Positions 9,107 through 19,414 of a DNA stretch of 36,136 bases are shown here, piece after piece. A program made the position numbers and the translations under genes. Each line of letters opens with the position of its first letter. Within the stretch, counting starts at the first letter, position 1. The notes under the pieces are model-generated. The model was not told the origin of the DNA. It was given only the letters and a program-made list of their open reading frames with translations, and searched no databases. The DNA is from Candidatus Hinthialibacteria bacterium OLB16 (GTDB lineage Bacteria; Hinthialibacterota; Hinthialibacteria; OLB16): positions 1 to 36,136 of the forward strand of contig LMZT01000133.1 of assembly GCA_001567115.1 (NCBI GenBank). Direction: 5' to 3'.

Positions 9107-12100
9107 TCATCGCCCGAAATCAGGTGTCAACAGTTTTTTCATCTTGCTCCACATCCCCTTCTTCGGCTCGGGTTTCTGTTCATTTGTGTTCGTCTGCGGA
9201 ACCACCATTGCAACCGGCTCGGCCTGATGCGCGGGTGGAGGCGCATACCGGCTCCTGGGATTCTGCTGTTCGCGGATATGCCTCGGAGGAACCGGACGGG
9301 CCTGGCTGAGATTGGCCGAACGCCCATCCAGCAGGTTGTCCCAGGTCTCCTCAGTCAGCGCGCCACCCGAACGGGATTCGAATCCGGCTGGCGGTGACAG
9401 CTTGCGTCCCACATTGGGAACCGGTGATTCATCCGGCACATAAGGCACCTCCCAGGATTCAGCCCCCATCGAACCTGAGGGTTGCCCCATCGGGGTTCCG
9501 CCACTGGCCCGGGTTCCTGAAAGGGTGGTCCATTCCTGATTCTTGCGGGCTGTGCCGCCGGAGGGAGCCCAGCCTTTGCTCAAAGGTGGATCCGACCAGA
9601 GATCCTCTTCTCCGCTGCGGGTCTGAGGCTGCCCTGTGGAAGGAGCCGCTGACGGATCAGCAGGCGCCTGGGGTGAAGCCGGTGCAACTGGAGCAGCCGG
9701 CTGGACAGGCTGCGTGGGCGCGGTACCGGCGCTGATGGAGGAATTCACGGCTGGCGGTGCTGTTGCTGCAGGTTTGCCTGCCGGCGCTGATTTCTTGAGT
9801 ATCTGCGGAGCCTCATCCTTTCGGTAACGGAAGGTCATATCATGCTTTTCCAGAGCTTCATGCATGACCTGGTCATAAGTTTTGTTAGTGGCATCGATTT
9901 CGATCGGGCTTTCAAATGCCTGACGGTCCACGGCGCGGTTGATGCCGAATTCACTCCAGTCTGTTCTCCCCACCTGGCGGATCAGGTCTCTGAATGTTCC
10001 CTTGAAGGATCCCAGGCTGGCGGCTGGCTTGCGCAGGGCCTGCACCGCATCTTCCCCTTCAAGCGGGGTGACCGCCCGGGGCGCTGTTTGCGGCTGTCCG
10101 CCTGCGCCATTCTTTTTCGGTGCGGCTTCCGCATCTGGTGCCGAGGGCTGCGGCTCTGCCGCGCTTTCTGCGGGCGCTTTCTCCTCAACCGCCGGAGCGG
10201 CCTCACGCGGAGTGGCGGCTTCCGGCTCCTCCAGCTGGCGGAGCATCTCCGACGCGCTGGAACCATTCTTCTTCAATTCACGCTTGAAAGCTGAAGGCTC
10301 CTCCAGTGGCTCGGCTTTGCCGGCGTCATAGGCACTCATGAACTCCGCGGTTCGATCCACAAAATTCCCGCTCTCATCCAGGTAGCCCCAGCGCCCATTC
10401 CGATTGATCCACTGGGGTTCTCCTTCAGTGGACCAATCGAGGTTCTCGAGATCCTCTCCTTCCGGAATCCCGGCCAGCTGGGCATCTCCCATGGTTGTTT
10501 TCCGCTTGCCTTCCAGTTTTGAGAAGGATTCCTCATCCTGCTCATACTTCTCGAAAGGAGTGTCCAGATTGAGGATATGCGGTGTGATAAACAGCAGCAG
10601 CTTGCGTCGGTTATCCGCTTTTGAAAGCGATGAAAAGAAGTACTTGAACACCGGCACCTTGTTGATAAAGGGAGGACCGGCATTGTTGTTTGCAATCCCC
10701 CGCTGCAGCAGGCCTCCGATGGCCAGGGTGCGGCCATCTTTCAACACTGCGGTCGTTTCGATATTGGCTGTCAGAACCCGCAGGCCGGTCGTATCACCAC
10801 CGATATCGACACGCCCCCCATCCGGCGGAAGCTCGCTGTTTTCAAGCCCGATATAGAGCTCCACATACCCCTTCTCGCTGATGTTCATCGCCTCGACAAT
10901 CAGGCGGATGCCGACCTCACGAACCGCTGGGTCACAATGTCTCTTGAAGATCCCGAATAAATGTCATCCCGGAAGCTGCGGACACCAATCGGTTCCTCCG
11001 AACCGACTGTCAACCGTGCCTCTTCTTTTCTCTCCACGATCAGCCGGGGGCTGGCGATGGTCTGCGCCTGTGTTTCGGATTCAGTGGCCTGCAGGGTCGC
11101 CAGGAGGTTCCCGGCATCCAGCGCCGCAAACTGAACCGCTCCGCTTCCTGTCAACTGAAGTATCGACTGCCCATCCAGAAGGGTCCTGCCGAGAAATGAA
11201 GTTTCATTTTCAACCGCATCTCCGGCGACGACTGTCGGATTCCAGTTGAAGGCATAACGTGAATCGACATTCAGTATTTCCGCCTCGACAAAGACCGCCG
11301 GCCGCGGCAGGTCATAGGCTTTGATCGCTTCGGCGATCCGATCCAGCCGCTCCGGGGTGTCCTGGACAATGATCTTGCCGGTGTATTCATTCGACACCAG
11401 CTTCCCTTCTTCACTCAAAAGGCCCAGCTCATCGAGCATGTCCACCACATCCTCGACTTCATGGAAGCTGATGGTGAAGACACGGATTTCTTTCTTGATA
11501 TCGATGGTCTCCACCAGCTGCTGGATTTCCTGAAGATTTTCAAGCGTGGTTCTGACAATCAGCTGGCTGTTGGCGACATCGACAGTCAGCGCCCCCTCTT
11601 CCAGATCGGGCAGCCTCTCACGGATCATGTCGGCCACCTCATTGGGATCCCCATACAGAATCGGGAATACTGTGCTCTGCTTGGGAATGTCCACCCGGTT
11701 CAGAAATTCTTCGATGCGTGCAAGGGCCTCGGGTATGTCACGCACCATGATCAATTTCTGGTTATCCAGGGCGAGTGCATCCGCCGAAGGGCTGTTGGAA
11801 AGGAAATTACGAACCAGGTCCAGCATCTCCGATGGACGGTTGAATCGGACCGGAAACTGTTTTTCAACGATGTTTTCCGCTGCAACCGGCTTATCGGTGC
11901 CTGGACGAATCATCACACTGTCAGCCTGATAATCGATCCATAACCCATACAGGGTCGCCATATCATCGAGGACTTCACGTATTGTCTTTTGAGTCTTGAC
12001 ATTGAGGTTGACAACAATTTTCGGATCGACATTCCCGGCCACATTGATGTTCACTCCGCCGAGAGTGGAAAGGAGGTCAACAACTTCGGTCAGCTTCTGG

Positions 12101-12411
12101 TCAGTAAAGGCGACATCAAAAATCGGTGTATCGAGGCCCTTGGGTGTGCTGTCTGCGTCATCCGCGGAAGCCTCCGCGGTGGCATCGGGTGTGGCGGCTC
12201 CCTGTGCCCAGCCCGGCTGGACCGGGACAAGGCTGTAGAGAACTCCCATCAGAAAAAAGAGAGCGGGAAGTTTACTCCTGATTGCAGCTTGAAATCTGAA
12301 GCGCGGTATCCATCCCCCCCCAGGACGAACACGCACTCCGCTGCTCCCCTGCAGCAGTGTGCCCTGACATGAATTTTCCCCCCGACTTTGGCAACCCTTC
12401 CAGGGGCTCAT
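9107..12411 (-). CDS. Secretin (GspD/PilQ-type outer-membrane channel) with large C-terminal extension (frameshift near 10918)
   Basis: The leftward reading gives a signal sequence (ALFFLMGVLYSLVPVQPGWAQ), an N0/STN-like domain (FDVAFTDQKLTEVVDLLSTL), repeated N-domains (FPILYGDPNEVADMIRERL; RVFTISFHEVEDVVDMLDEL), then the secretin core up to IASPRLIVERKEEARLTVG. The frame breaks at TQRFV and resumes as EVGIRLIVEAMNI; one missing base near 10918 explains it. The core then ends with the signature LAIGGLLQ...KVPVFKYFF and LLLFITPHIL. Repaired, the protein has about 1101 residues, versus about 650-700 for GspD. The extra 480 residues hold a WINRNGRWGYLDESGNFV segment, Ala/Pro-rich linkers and a second STN-like domain (about 799-874). 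It would form a multimeric outer-membrane gate, but no other type II secretion or pilus genes are in the window. The exact start is uncertain; a promoter at 12444-12471 is compatible with the ATG at 12411. Confidence 0.85.
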
Positions 12412-12443
12412 TCCCGGATCAGCTCATGGTCGCCTGATGGTGT

Positions 12444-12471
12444 TATATACGAGAACGGATCCGCATTTCAA
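12444..12471 (-). promoter_or_regulatory. Sigma-70-like promoter for the secretin gene
   Basis: On the minus strand TTGAAA (12466-12471) is followed after 16 bases by TATATA (12444-12449), or after 18 bases by TATAAC. It lies in an AT-rich 223-bp gap between mnmG and the secretin and places the transcript start just before the ATG at 12411. Nothing else recognisable was seen in that gap. Confidence 0.5.
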
Positions 12472-12634
12472 GAGTAACTTTTGCAAAACCCGGTAGAATG
12501 TGTGAAAAATAGGCCATTCATGGTATTCGCAACCATCTCAGGAATATACATTTACAATATGAGGCATAACAATCGACTTGATATGGTGTGAAAGATGTGA
12601 AATAATCGGTTCAGGCAGCCGATAATGGTTTGTT

Positions 12635-14572
12635 TCAGCCCTCTTTCCCGGTTTCATCCTGCTTCTTTCCATCCCCATTGCGAAGGTGTGACATCAGGAC
12701 CGCAATATCTGCCGGGGATACCCCCTCCACACGCGAGGCCTGGCCCAGTGTCATCGGCCTGATTCGATCCAGCCTGAAGCGCGCCTCATTCCTCATGCCG
12801 CCAAGATTGAGGTAATCGAGATTCACCGGAATAAGCTGCGACTCCAATCGCTTCTGCTGCTGGATCTGCCGCTGCTGGCGATCGATATATCCATGGTATT
12901 TGACCGCGATTTCGACCTGCTCCACCACACGGCTGCAGTGGTTCGATTCCGGCCGTTCGCCACCCTCCAGAATCCAGTCCAGATCCGCATGGTTCACACC
13001 AGTCCGCTCGAGGACTTCCGCCAGGCTCGATGGTTTTTTGAAGTCCCCGGGACTGATCGCCTCGACCCGTTGGCGGATATCGAGACGCGGTGCGATCCGT
13101 GCACCCTCAAGCCTTTCGATCTCCGCTTGAATCTCCTGCTGAAGCCTTCTGACTTCAGCCCCACGGGACTGCGAAACCAGGCCGACCGCTGCCGCGCGCT
13201 CTGTCAGGCGCAGATCGGCATTGTCCTGGCGAAGCAGCAGGCGGTGCTCTGCACGGCTGGTGAACATTCGATACGGTTCAGTGGCGCCACGGGTTGTGAG
13301 GTCATCGATCAGCACACCTGTGTAGCCCTCATCCCGTCCAAGAATGAATGGCTCCCTGCCCTCGAGGCACAGGGCGGCATTGGTCCCGGCGATAACCCCC
13401 TGGCAGGCAGCCTCTTCATACCCAGAGGTTCCATTGATCTGGCCTGCCAGAAACAGATTCGGTATCGACTTCACTGCAAGAGTCGGATACAGCTGGGTCG
13501 GATCGACATAGTCATATTCCACTGCATACCCCGGCCGTACCATCTCCACTTCTTCAAGGCCTTCGATTGTCCGCAGAAAGGCCAGCTGCACCTCCGCCGG
13601 CAGCGAGCTGGACACCCCATTGGGATAGATTTCGATGACATCCAGGCCATCCGGTTCGAGAAATATCTGGTGGCGCGGCTTGTCCGTGAAGCGTTTGACC
13701 TTGTCCTCGATGGATGGGCAGTAACGCGGGCCGACACCTTGAATCTCACCGGAGAAAAGAGGCGAACGATCGAAGTTGCGCCTGATGACCTCATGGGTCC
13801 GCTCGTTGGTGTGGGTGATATAACAGGGGAGCCCCTCCTCGATCAGAGGAGCAACATCCGCACTCCGGCTGAACGAAAATCGATAATCCAGCGGTTCACT
13901 GGGCTGTTTTTCCAGTATGGACCAGCAGATGGTGTCCCGGTGCAGCCGGGCCGGAGTGCCTGTTTTAAGCCTCCCCATGCGCAATCCGAGCGCGGCGATT
14001 GAAGACGACAGATGCTCCGCGGATTCTTCTCCAACCCGCCCGCCAACCGACTTGACCTCCCCCTGGTGCATCAACCCCTTGAGGAAAGTCCCGGTGGTCA
14101 GAATCACAGCCCGGAATTCAAATTCCCGCCCATCCACCAGGCGCAGCCCGATCACCCGGTATCCGGAATCCGCAGTGGTGTCCCGGTCAAAAATCAACTC
14201 GCAAACCTCACCTTCATACAGGGTCACCCCCGGCTGATGCGCCACCGCCTCACCGGCCACAAAACTGTAGTGCTTCCGGTCACACTGGGCACGCGGGCTT
14301 TGCACCGCCGGGCCTTTGGAACGGTTCAACATGCGGAAGTGGATCATGGCCTGATCGGTGAGGTGGGCCATCGCGCCGCCCAGCGCATCCACCTCCCGTG
14401 CGATCTGCCCCTTGGCGACTCCACCGATCGCGGGATTGCAGGACATCTGAGCAATGCGGTTTTTATCGAATGAGAAAAGCCCGGTATTCATCCCCAGGCG
14501 GGCCGCCGCCAGAGCCGCCTCCAGGCCCGCATGGCCTGCACCCACCACTGCAATATCCATCTTCGGAGTCAT
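12635..14572 (-). CDS. mnmG: tRNA uridine-5-carboxymethylaminomethyl modification enzyme MnmG (GidA)
   Basis: The 645-residue protein is full length. It shows the N-terminal FAD-binding [19 protein letters not shown], the family signature [36 protein letters not shown], the [20 protein letters not shown] block, [15 protein letters not shown]-type region, [20 protein letters not shown], and the helical C-terminal domain ending in [15 protein letters not shown]. With MnmE it makes the cmnm5U modification at the wobble position of several tRNAs in the cytoplasm. MnmE is not in this window. The start is 46 bases after the upstream permease gene, without a clear ribosome-binding site; an ATG four codons further in is an alternative. 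It is the last gene of a long leftward series. Confidence 0.97.
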   Translation of the reverse strand: MTPKMDIAVVGAGHAGLEAALAAARLGMNTGLFSFDKNRIAQMSCNPAIGGVAKGQIAREVDALGGAMAHLTDQAMIHFRMLNRSKGPAVQSPRAQCDRKHYSFVAGEAVAHQPGVTLYEGEVCELIFDRDTTADSGYRVIGLRLVDGREFEFRAVILTTGTFLKGLMHQGEVKSVGGRVGEESAEHLSSSIAALGLRMGRLKTGTPARLHRDTICWSILEKQPSEPLDYRFSFSRSADVAPLIEEGLPCYITHTNERTHEVIRRNFDRSPLFSGEIQGVGPRYCPSIEDKVKRFTDKPRHQIFLEPDGLDVIEIYPNGVSSSLPAEVQLAFLRTIEGLEEVEMVRPGYAVEYDYVDPTQLYPTLAVKSIPNLFLAGQINGTSGYEEAACQGVIAGTNAALCLEGREPFILGRDEGYTGVLIDDLTTRGATEPYRMFTSRAEHRLLLRQDNADLRLTERAAAVGLVSQSRGAEVRRLQQEIQAEIERLEGARIAPRLDIRQRVEAISPGDFKKPSSLAEVLERTGVNHADLDWILEGGERPESNHCSRVVEQVEIAVKYHGYIDRQQRQIQQQKRLESQLIPVNLDYLNLGGMRNEARFRLDRIRPMTLGQASRVEGVSPADIAVLMSHLRNGDGKKQDETGKEG

Positions 14573-14618
14573 TGCCGCTGAAAAGAAAAAGGCTGGAGTC
14601 CAGGTTCGGCCATGAAGG

Positions 14619-15587
14619 TCACCTGAGCCGGATGCGGGGATCGGAAATTGCCAGCAGAAGATCCGCCAGCAGATTCCCGGCTATCAGAAGCACTGTGCCC
14701 ATCAGAAGCGACGCCACCACAAGGAACTCATCCTGGGCGAAAAGCGCTTCGACAACAGTTCGTCCCAGCCCCGGATAAGACATGACTGTTTCGACCAGAA
14801 CCGCGCCGGACAGCAGCCCCGAGAGTGAAAAACCAAACAGGGTAATCAGTGGATTGATGGCATTGCGCACCGCATGTTTCCCGATCACCACACCCTCGCC
14901 AAGCCCCTTGGCCCTGGCAGTTGTGAGGTAATCGGCGCGCAGCTCATCCAGCAGGCTTCCGCGCATCTGCCGCATATAGGTGGCCAGTCCGGACGCTGCC
15001 AGAACCACCGCGGGAAGAATCAGGTGATGAAGGATGTCTCCCACTTTTCCCAGCCAGGACATGGAATCATAGTCGATCGAGCGCAGCCCTCCGACCGGAA
15101 ACAGGCCGGTCACTTTGGCGAACAGCAGAGCCAGCAGCGCCAGAAACACCCCCGGAATGGACAGGCCGAGGAAGGCGATCGCTGAACAGATCCGGTCGGT
15201 CCAGGAGTACTGGCGGGTGGCGGAGAGAATCCCGAGCGGAATGGCGATCAGCCATTCAAGGACAGTCGCCAGAAGCGCGAGGATAAATGTGTTGTACAAT
15301 CGCTCCGCAATCACCGGTGTGACCGGACGCTTGTTGGACACCGAATAACCAAGATCGAGATTCAGCACCGCCCCCTTCAGCCAGGCGGCATAACGCAGGA
15401 ACCAGGGCTGGTCCAGCCCGTATTTGACTGTCAGCTGGTCGATCACCTCAGTTGGAATGGCCGGATTGAGCTTCCACACATCGAGCACATTTCCCGGCGC
15501 CAGGTCAATCAGCAGAAAGGTGAACAGCGGCACCAGAAACAGCACCGGCAGGACCTGCAGCAGCCGCCTGAGGATATAGGTCTTCAT
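14619..15587 (-). CDS. Peptide/nickel-type ABC transporter permease (DppB family)
   Basis: The 322-residue protein begins with the DppB-type [19 protein letters not shown], has the APGN segment of the first periplasmic loop, about six membrane helices, and the cytoplasmic EAA-type loop ([13 protein letters not shown], then [14 protein letters not shown]). It ends SDPRIRLR, typical of the family. It would form half of the inner-membrane channel importing oligopeptides or related solutes delivered by the binding protein encoded immediately upstream. Its ATG abuts the stop of that gene (TAGATG), so translation is coupled. The partner permease (DppC-like) and ATPases are not found; mnmG follows directly. 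Confidence 0.92.
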   Translation of the reverse strand: MKTYILRRLLQVLPVLFLVPLFTFLLIDLAPGNVLDVWKLNPAIPTEVIDQLTVKYGLDQPWFLRYAAWLKGAVLNLDLGYSVSNKRPVTPVIAERLYNTFILALLATVLEWLIAIPLGILSATRQYSWTDRICSAIAFLGLSIPGVFLALLALLFAKVTGLFPVGGLRSIDYDSMSWLGKVGDILHHLILPAVVLAASGLATYMRQMRGSLLDELRADYLTTARAKGLGEGVVIGKHAVRNAINPLITLFGFSLSGLLSGAVLVETVMSYPGLGRTVVEALFAQDEFLVVASLLMGTVLLIAGNLLADLLLAISDPRIRLR

Positions 15588-17330
15588 CTACTCTTTGATA
15601 AAAATCTCATCGGCATTCCAGACATCGCGCGGCCGCACGACCCGTGGGCGCATATTACCGAACTTGTTCCGGACCGCCAGGTAGACCTTTGAATTGACCA
15701 GCCAGGCCATCGGCTGGTTTTCCGCATACTGCATCTGAATATCCCGCCAGATTCGCTTCTGGGCGGCATCATCCGGTGTGGCCAGAAAATCCTCGATCAG
15801 CTGATCGACTTTCGCCTCCCATTCGGTGGCCGGGGTCTTCTGGTTCGGGAACCAGGAGTGGGTGCGCCCGGAGGAACGGTAGACATTCAGGCCCGAAAGG
15901 GGGTAATCACTGCCGGTCAACCCCAGCAGGCAGGCCTCATAATCGAAAGAGTCCGCAATGGCGGTCACCAGGGTGTTGAAGTCCACCAGCTTCATCCTTC
16001 CATTCAGGCCTGCTTCTTTGAAACTTTCCTGAATGATGTTCCCCATGCGTTCACGGATGCCATTCTCACGGTTGGTGATAAAGGTGAACTCGATTGGGTT
16101 CCCCTGGGGATCTTCACGAATCCCATCCCCATTGCGGTCGATGAACTGCAGGCTGTCCAGAATTCTGCGCGCTGCATCGAGATCGTATTCAAACTTGGGA
16201 ATGTCCGGGTTGTACCACTCCGTGTTGGCCGGCGATATCGGGCCATAAATCGCCTCTGCACGCCCCCGGAAAACATTACGGATGATTCCCTCCCGGTTGA
16301 TGCAGTGGGAGATGGCCTTGCGGAACTCGACATGGGTGAACCAGGCCAGCTTATGGGGTGGTACGAAGGGCTGATGGGTCTGGGGATTGGTTCCTGTGTT
16401 CTGATTGAACCAGAGATGGTTTTCGCCGAGATCCACTCCCAGCTCATAGATCGTGAAATTCCCCTTCTGCTCCTGGTCCTTGAAGCGCTTGTATTTGTCC
16501 GGCGAGATTCCATGCGAATCGGTCTTCCCCGCTTCAAAAGCGACATCCATGGCGGCCAGGTCGGGAACATTGAGCAGGATGATTTCATCGAGGTAAGGCA
16601 GGCGGTTTCCGGCTTCATCCTTGCGCCAGTACAGGGGGTTCTTTTCCAGAACCACGCTTTCCCCGGAAAGGTACTGCTTCAGCCGAAACGGGCCTGTGCC
16701 AACCACATCCTTTGGCGGGGTATCCACATTCAGCGCTTCGGTCAGCTGCCCTTTTTTCCAGGCCTCTTCAAGTTTGTGTTTCGGGATGATCACCAGTGAG
16801 GTGGCGATGGACCTTTCAAATGGCCCATAGACCGCGGGCAGTTTGATTTCGACTGTGCGGTCATCCACCTTGCGGTATTGAAATTTCTGCCCTTTCACCT
16901 CGAGGAAGCTTCGAGCCGGATTGATGACCTGATCGTCATAGATGACATCCAGCGAAAAGATCACATCATCGGCAGTGAGCGGTGTGCCGTCATTCCACAG
17001 TGCTCCTTTGCGCAGATGAAAGGTCCAGGTCAGAAAATCATCACTGTGCTCCCAGGAGGAGGCCAGGACCGGAACGATCTTCTTTTTTTCCAGGTGGTAG
17101 CTGATCAGGCCTTCATAGATATGCTGAATGACATCACTGGATGAGGATTCATTGGCGGTGACCGGATTGAAAGTCTTTGGATCCCCGAGTGCTGCGAGGA
17201 TGATCCTGCCGCCAGGCTTCCCGATTTCAATTCCGGTGGCGATGTCAAAATCGATGTCTTCGGAGAATGCCTTCCCTGAAAAACTCAGGAGGGTAAAAGC
17301 CGCCACCAGTGACAAAACTATCCGCATCAT
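15588..17330 (-). CDS. Periplasmic solute-binding protein, family 5 (peptide-type)
   Basis: From the ATG at 17330 (preceded by GAGGTG) the protein has 580 residues and a signal peptide (MRIVLSLVAAFTLLSFSGKAFSE). The frame is open to 17459, but that adds a hydrophilic leader incompatible with export, so I rejected the longer start. Family features: SSSDVIQHIYEGLI, the conserved TFHLRKGALWNDGTPLTADDVIFS block, VVGTGPFRLKQY, and FRKAISHCINREGI. It captures a peptide or similar ligand in the periplasm and hands it to the adjacent DppB-like permease. The EGNLxxxxWRKDEAGNRLPYLDEI-type segment is often seen in members from anaerobic and PVC bacteria, but the ligand cannot be predicted. Confidence 0.9.
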   Translation of the reverse strand: MMRIVLSLVAAFTLLSFSGKAFSEDIDFDIATGIEIGKPGGRIILAALGDPKTFNPVTANESSSSDVIQHIYEGLISYHLEKKKIVPVLASSWEHSDDFLTWTFHLRKGALWNDGTPLTADDVIFSLDVIYDDQVINPARSFLEVKGQKFQYRKVDDRTVEIKLPAVYGPFERSIATSLVIIPKHKLEEAWKKGQLTEALNVDTPPKDVVGTGPFRLKQYLSGESVVLEKNPLYWRKDEAGNRLPYLDEIILLNVPDLAAMDVAFEAGKTDSHGISPDKYKRFKDQEQKGNFTIYELGVDLGENHLWFNQNTGTNPQTHQPFVPPHKLAWFTHVEFRKAISHCINREGIIRNVFRGRAEAIYGPISPANTEWYNPDIPKFEYDLDAARRILDSLQFIDRNGDGIREDPQGNPIEFTFITNRENGIRERMGNIIQESFKEAGLNGRMKLVDFNTLVTAIADSFDYEACLLGLTGSDYPLSGLNVYRSSGRTHSWFPNQKTPATEWEAKVDQLIEDFLATPDDAAQKRIWRDIQMQYAENQPMAWLVNSKVYLAVRNKFGNMRPRVVRPRDVWNADEIFIKE

Positions 17331-17391
17331 CTCTCTCACCTCGGTTTGTGTCGTGGTCCTCGATCCATTTTGAGGATACAGGATGAAAGGA

Positions 17392-18342
17392 TCAATCCGC
17401 GAGTGGATCTTCGGAGGGTTCCATCTCTTCACCCGCATATCCGAAACGCCGCAGGGCATCCGGGTGTTTCCTCCAGTCTTTCACCACCCCGGCTCGAAGG
17501 TCCAGGAAAACTTTCTGCCCCAGCATCTTTTCGATTTCCCGGCGTGAGTTGACCCCGATTTTTTTCATCATCTCACCCTTCCTGCCGATCATGATGCCTT
17601 TCTGCGAGTCGCTTTCCACAACAATCAGCGCCGAAATCACGATCGGGTGGTCCTTCCCCTTGTCTTCTATCGACTCGATCAGGACCGCTGTGGCATAGGG
17701 CAATTCTTCATGCGTGGCTGCATAGATCTGCTCCCGGATCAGTTCCGAAATCTGAAACTTCATCCCGCGGTCAGTCACTGTGTCCTCAGGATAATAGACC
17801 GGCCCTTCAGGCAGGTGGGATCGCAGGGCATCCAGCAGTGAATGGATTCCCGAGGTGTGCAGCGCCGAAATGGCGATCTGCTCCACCGATCCCTCCACCA
17901 CAGCCAGAAATTTCTCCCAGGCACGCGAAAGCGCATCCGGGCGCAGGCGGTCGATTTTATTGAGCACCCCGATGAAGGGGATTCCAGCCTCCCGCACCCG
18001 TTCGACCACGAAGGCATCGCCTCCTCCAAAAGCCTGTTCCGCGTCCAGCAGCACCACAGCGATATCCGCATCCGCCAATGCCCCGAATGCCTGGCCGACC
18101 ATGAAGCGGTTCATCTGCTCACGCGCCTTGTGGATGCCCGGCGTGTCGAGAAAGATGAACTGGCAGTCCTTCTCGGTCCGGATCCCGGCAATTCGGTTCC
18201 TCGTGGTCTGGGGCTTGTTGGAAACTATCGCCAGCTTGGTTCCGACCAGCTGGTTCAGCAGGGTCGATTTGCCCACATTCGGCCGTCCCAGCAGGGACAC
18301 AAAACCGGAACGGAATCCTTCGGGTGAAGTCAATAAAGACAT
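17392..18342 (-). CDS. era: GTPase Era
   Basis: The 316-residue protein is complete. GTPase motifs: G1 GRPNVGKS, G2 region KPQTTRNRI, G3 DTPGI, G4 NKID, G5 SALHTSGI. The C-terminal KH domain is clear (VESDSQKGIMIGRKGEMMKKIG, then KVFLDLRAGVVKDWRKHP). Era binds the 3' end of 16S rRNA and helps mature the small ribosomal subunit. It sits 48 bases downstream of an unknown membrane-anchored protein and 61 bases before the solute-binding protein, all leftward. The ribosome-binding site (AGG) is weak. A slightly longer acidic C-terminus (EEMEPSEDPLAD) is the only deviation from standard Era. Confidence 0.97.
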   Translation of the reverse strand: MSLLTSPEGFRSGFVSLLGRPNVGKSTLLNQLVGTKLAIVSNKPQTTRNRIAGIRTEKDCQFIFLDTPGIHKAREQMNRFMVGQAFGALADADIAVVLLDAEQAFGGGDAFVVERVREAGIPFIGVLNKIDRLRPDALSRAWEKFLAVVEGSVEQIAISALHTSGIHSLLDALRSHLPEGPVYYPEDTVTDRGMKFQISELIREQIYAATHEELPYATAVLIESIEDKGKDHPIVISALIVVESDSQKGIMIGRKGEMMKKIGVNSRREIEKMLGQKVFLDLRAGVVKDWRKHPDALRRFGYAGEEMEPSEDPLAD

Positions 18343-18390
18343 GAGTGAACCTGCATTTCGCTCAAGTGAGCTGTCATTCCGGCTGCCATA

Positions 18391-19410
18391 TCAGGGGGCC
18401 GATGGGGTGGCCGGTTCAACCTGGCCACCCGGCTGGAAGAGCATGATATCTTTGCCCTGCATGCCGACCTGCCTGTTTCGGCGCAGGATCGCATTGATGT
18501 TATTGCGCCGGAATCCGGCAGGAATCTCGGGGACAAACCGGTCATCCGGAATCTTCTCATTCCAGGCGGTTTCCTGGTAGGCCTGAATCATGTAATTTTT
18601 CAGTTCCGAATCAAGGTAGACCGACCTGGCCAGATTCCCATCGGCCGCATTGAAAACATCCTCACGGATCGACATCTCCCCAAGCCCGTCTCTTGTCACC
18701 GGGAGGATGCCCCTGTACCGATTCTGTTTGATCCTCGCACGCATGGCATGATTCAGCCTCATGCGCACATGGATGCGGTCTCCATCCGAGGTCTTCTCGC
18801 GCCGTGCCTCGAGAAATTCTTTCAAACGTTCTTCATAAGGCATCCCAAACAGCAGATCCTTGTAGGGATCTGCCAGTTCCGATGCGCTTTTGACCTTCAT
18901 CGGACCAACAGCATCCTGGGAGGCCCGGTCGGTCACATTCAGATCCAGATCATGAACATTCTTTTTTGCATAAGAAATCACCTGCATGTGGGTGACATCG
19001 TAAACCTCGCACTGGTTGGGCTGGAGTTCATACCCGGAACCCTGGTCCTGGCTGTTTTTCAAGCGGCTGGTGAACGATCTCAGTATCCAGCGATCGGGTT
19101 TCGAGGCATCGAACCAGAATTCAGCCTCCACAGCCTCTCCGGGAGTGATCCCCACAAAGGACATTCGTGTCCGGATATGAGCAGAGGAGTAATTGCGCGC
19201 CTGCTCATCCATGGCCTGGTAGAGCGGCAGGATGTCCTCTTGTGTGAGAACAAAAGAGGTCTGCAGATCCGGCTCTTTTGAGACCACTTCCGGTTCAACC
19301 TGGGGCGGTTCAGGAACCGGCTCTTCACGGGTATTGAACAGCAGCAGAGCCAGAAGGATCGCTGCCACGACAACACCCGCAAGAACACTGATCAATGGGG
19401 TCGGCTTCAT
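18391..19410 (-). CDS. Unrecognised membrane-anchored periplasmic protein between cinA and era
   Basis: I do not recognise this 339-residue protein by name. Residues 8-26 (VLAGVVVAAILLALLLF) form a single N-terminal membrane anchor, followed by a proline/glutamate-rich linker (EEPVPEPPQVEPEVVSKEP). The remaining part is soluble and presumably periplasmic. The stretch with FWFDASKPDRWILRSFTS is reminiscent of LolA-like or outer-membrane-lipoprotein-sorting folds, where beta strands report properties of a model or substrate; this is only a weak resemblance. The C-terminus is basic (GFRRNNINAILRRNRQ). It starts four bases after the cinA stop, so the two are probably co-translated. No catalytic motif is visible. 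Confidence 0.75.
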   Translation of the reverse strand: MKPTPLISVLAGVVVAAILLALLLFNTREEPVPEPPQVEPEVVSKEPDLQTSFVLTQEDILPLYQAMDEQARNYSSAHIRTRMSFVGITPGEAVEAEFWFDASKPDRWILRSFTSRLKNSQDQGSGYELQPNQCEVYDVTHMQVISYAKKNVHDLDLNVTDRASQDAVGPMKVKSASELADPYKDLLFGMPYEERLKEFLEARREKTSDGDRIHVRMRLNHAMRARIKQNRYRGILPVTRDGLGEMSIREDVFNAADGNLARSVYLDSELKNYMIQAYQETAWNEKIPDDRFVPEIPAGFRRNNINAILRRNRQVGMQGKDIMLFQPGGQVEPATPSAP

Positions 19411-19414
19411 CGGT

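Noticed and set aside
8795-9397. Rightward 200-codon frame across the gmhA-secretin gap
   Set aside because: It spans the terminator and parts of two opposite-strand genes; no motif or start signal supports it.
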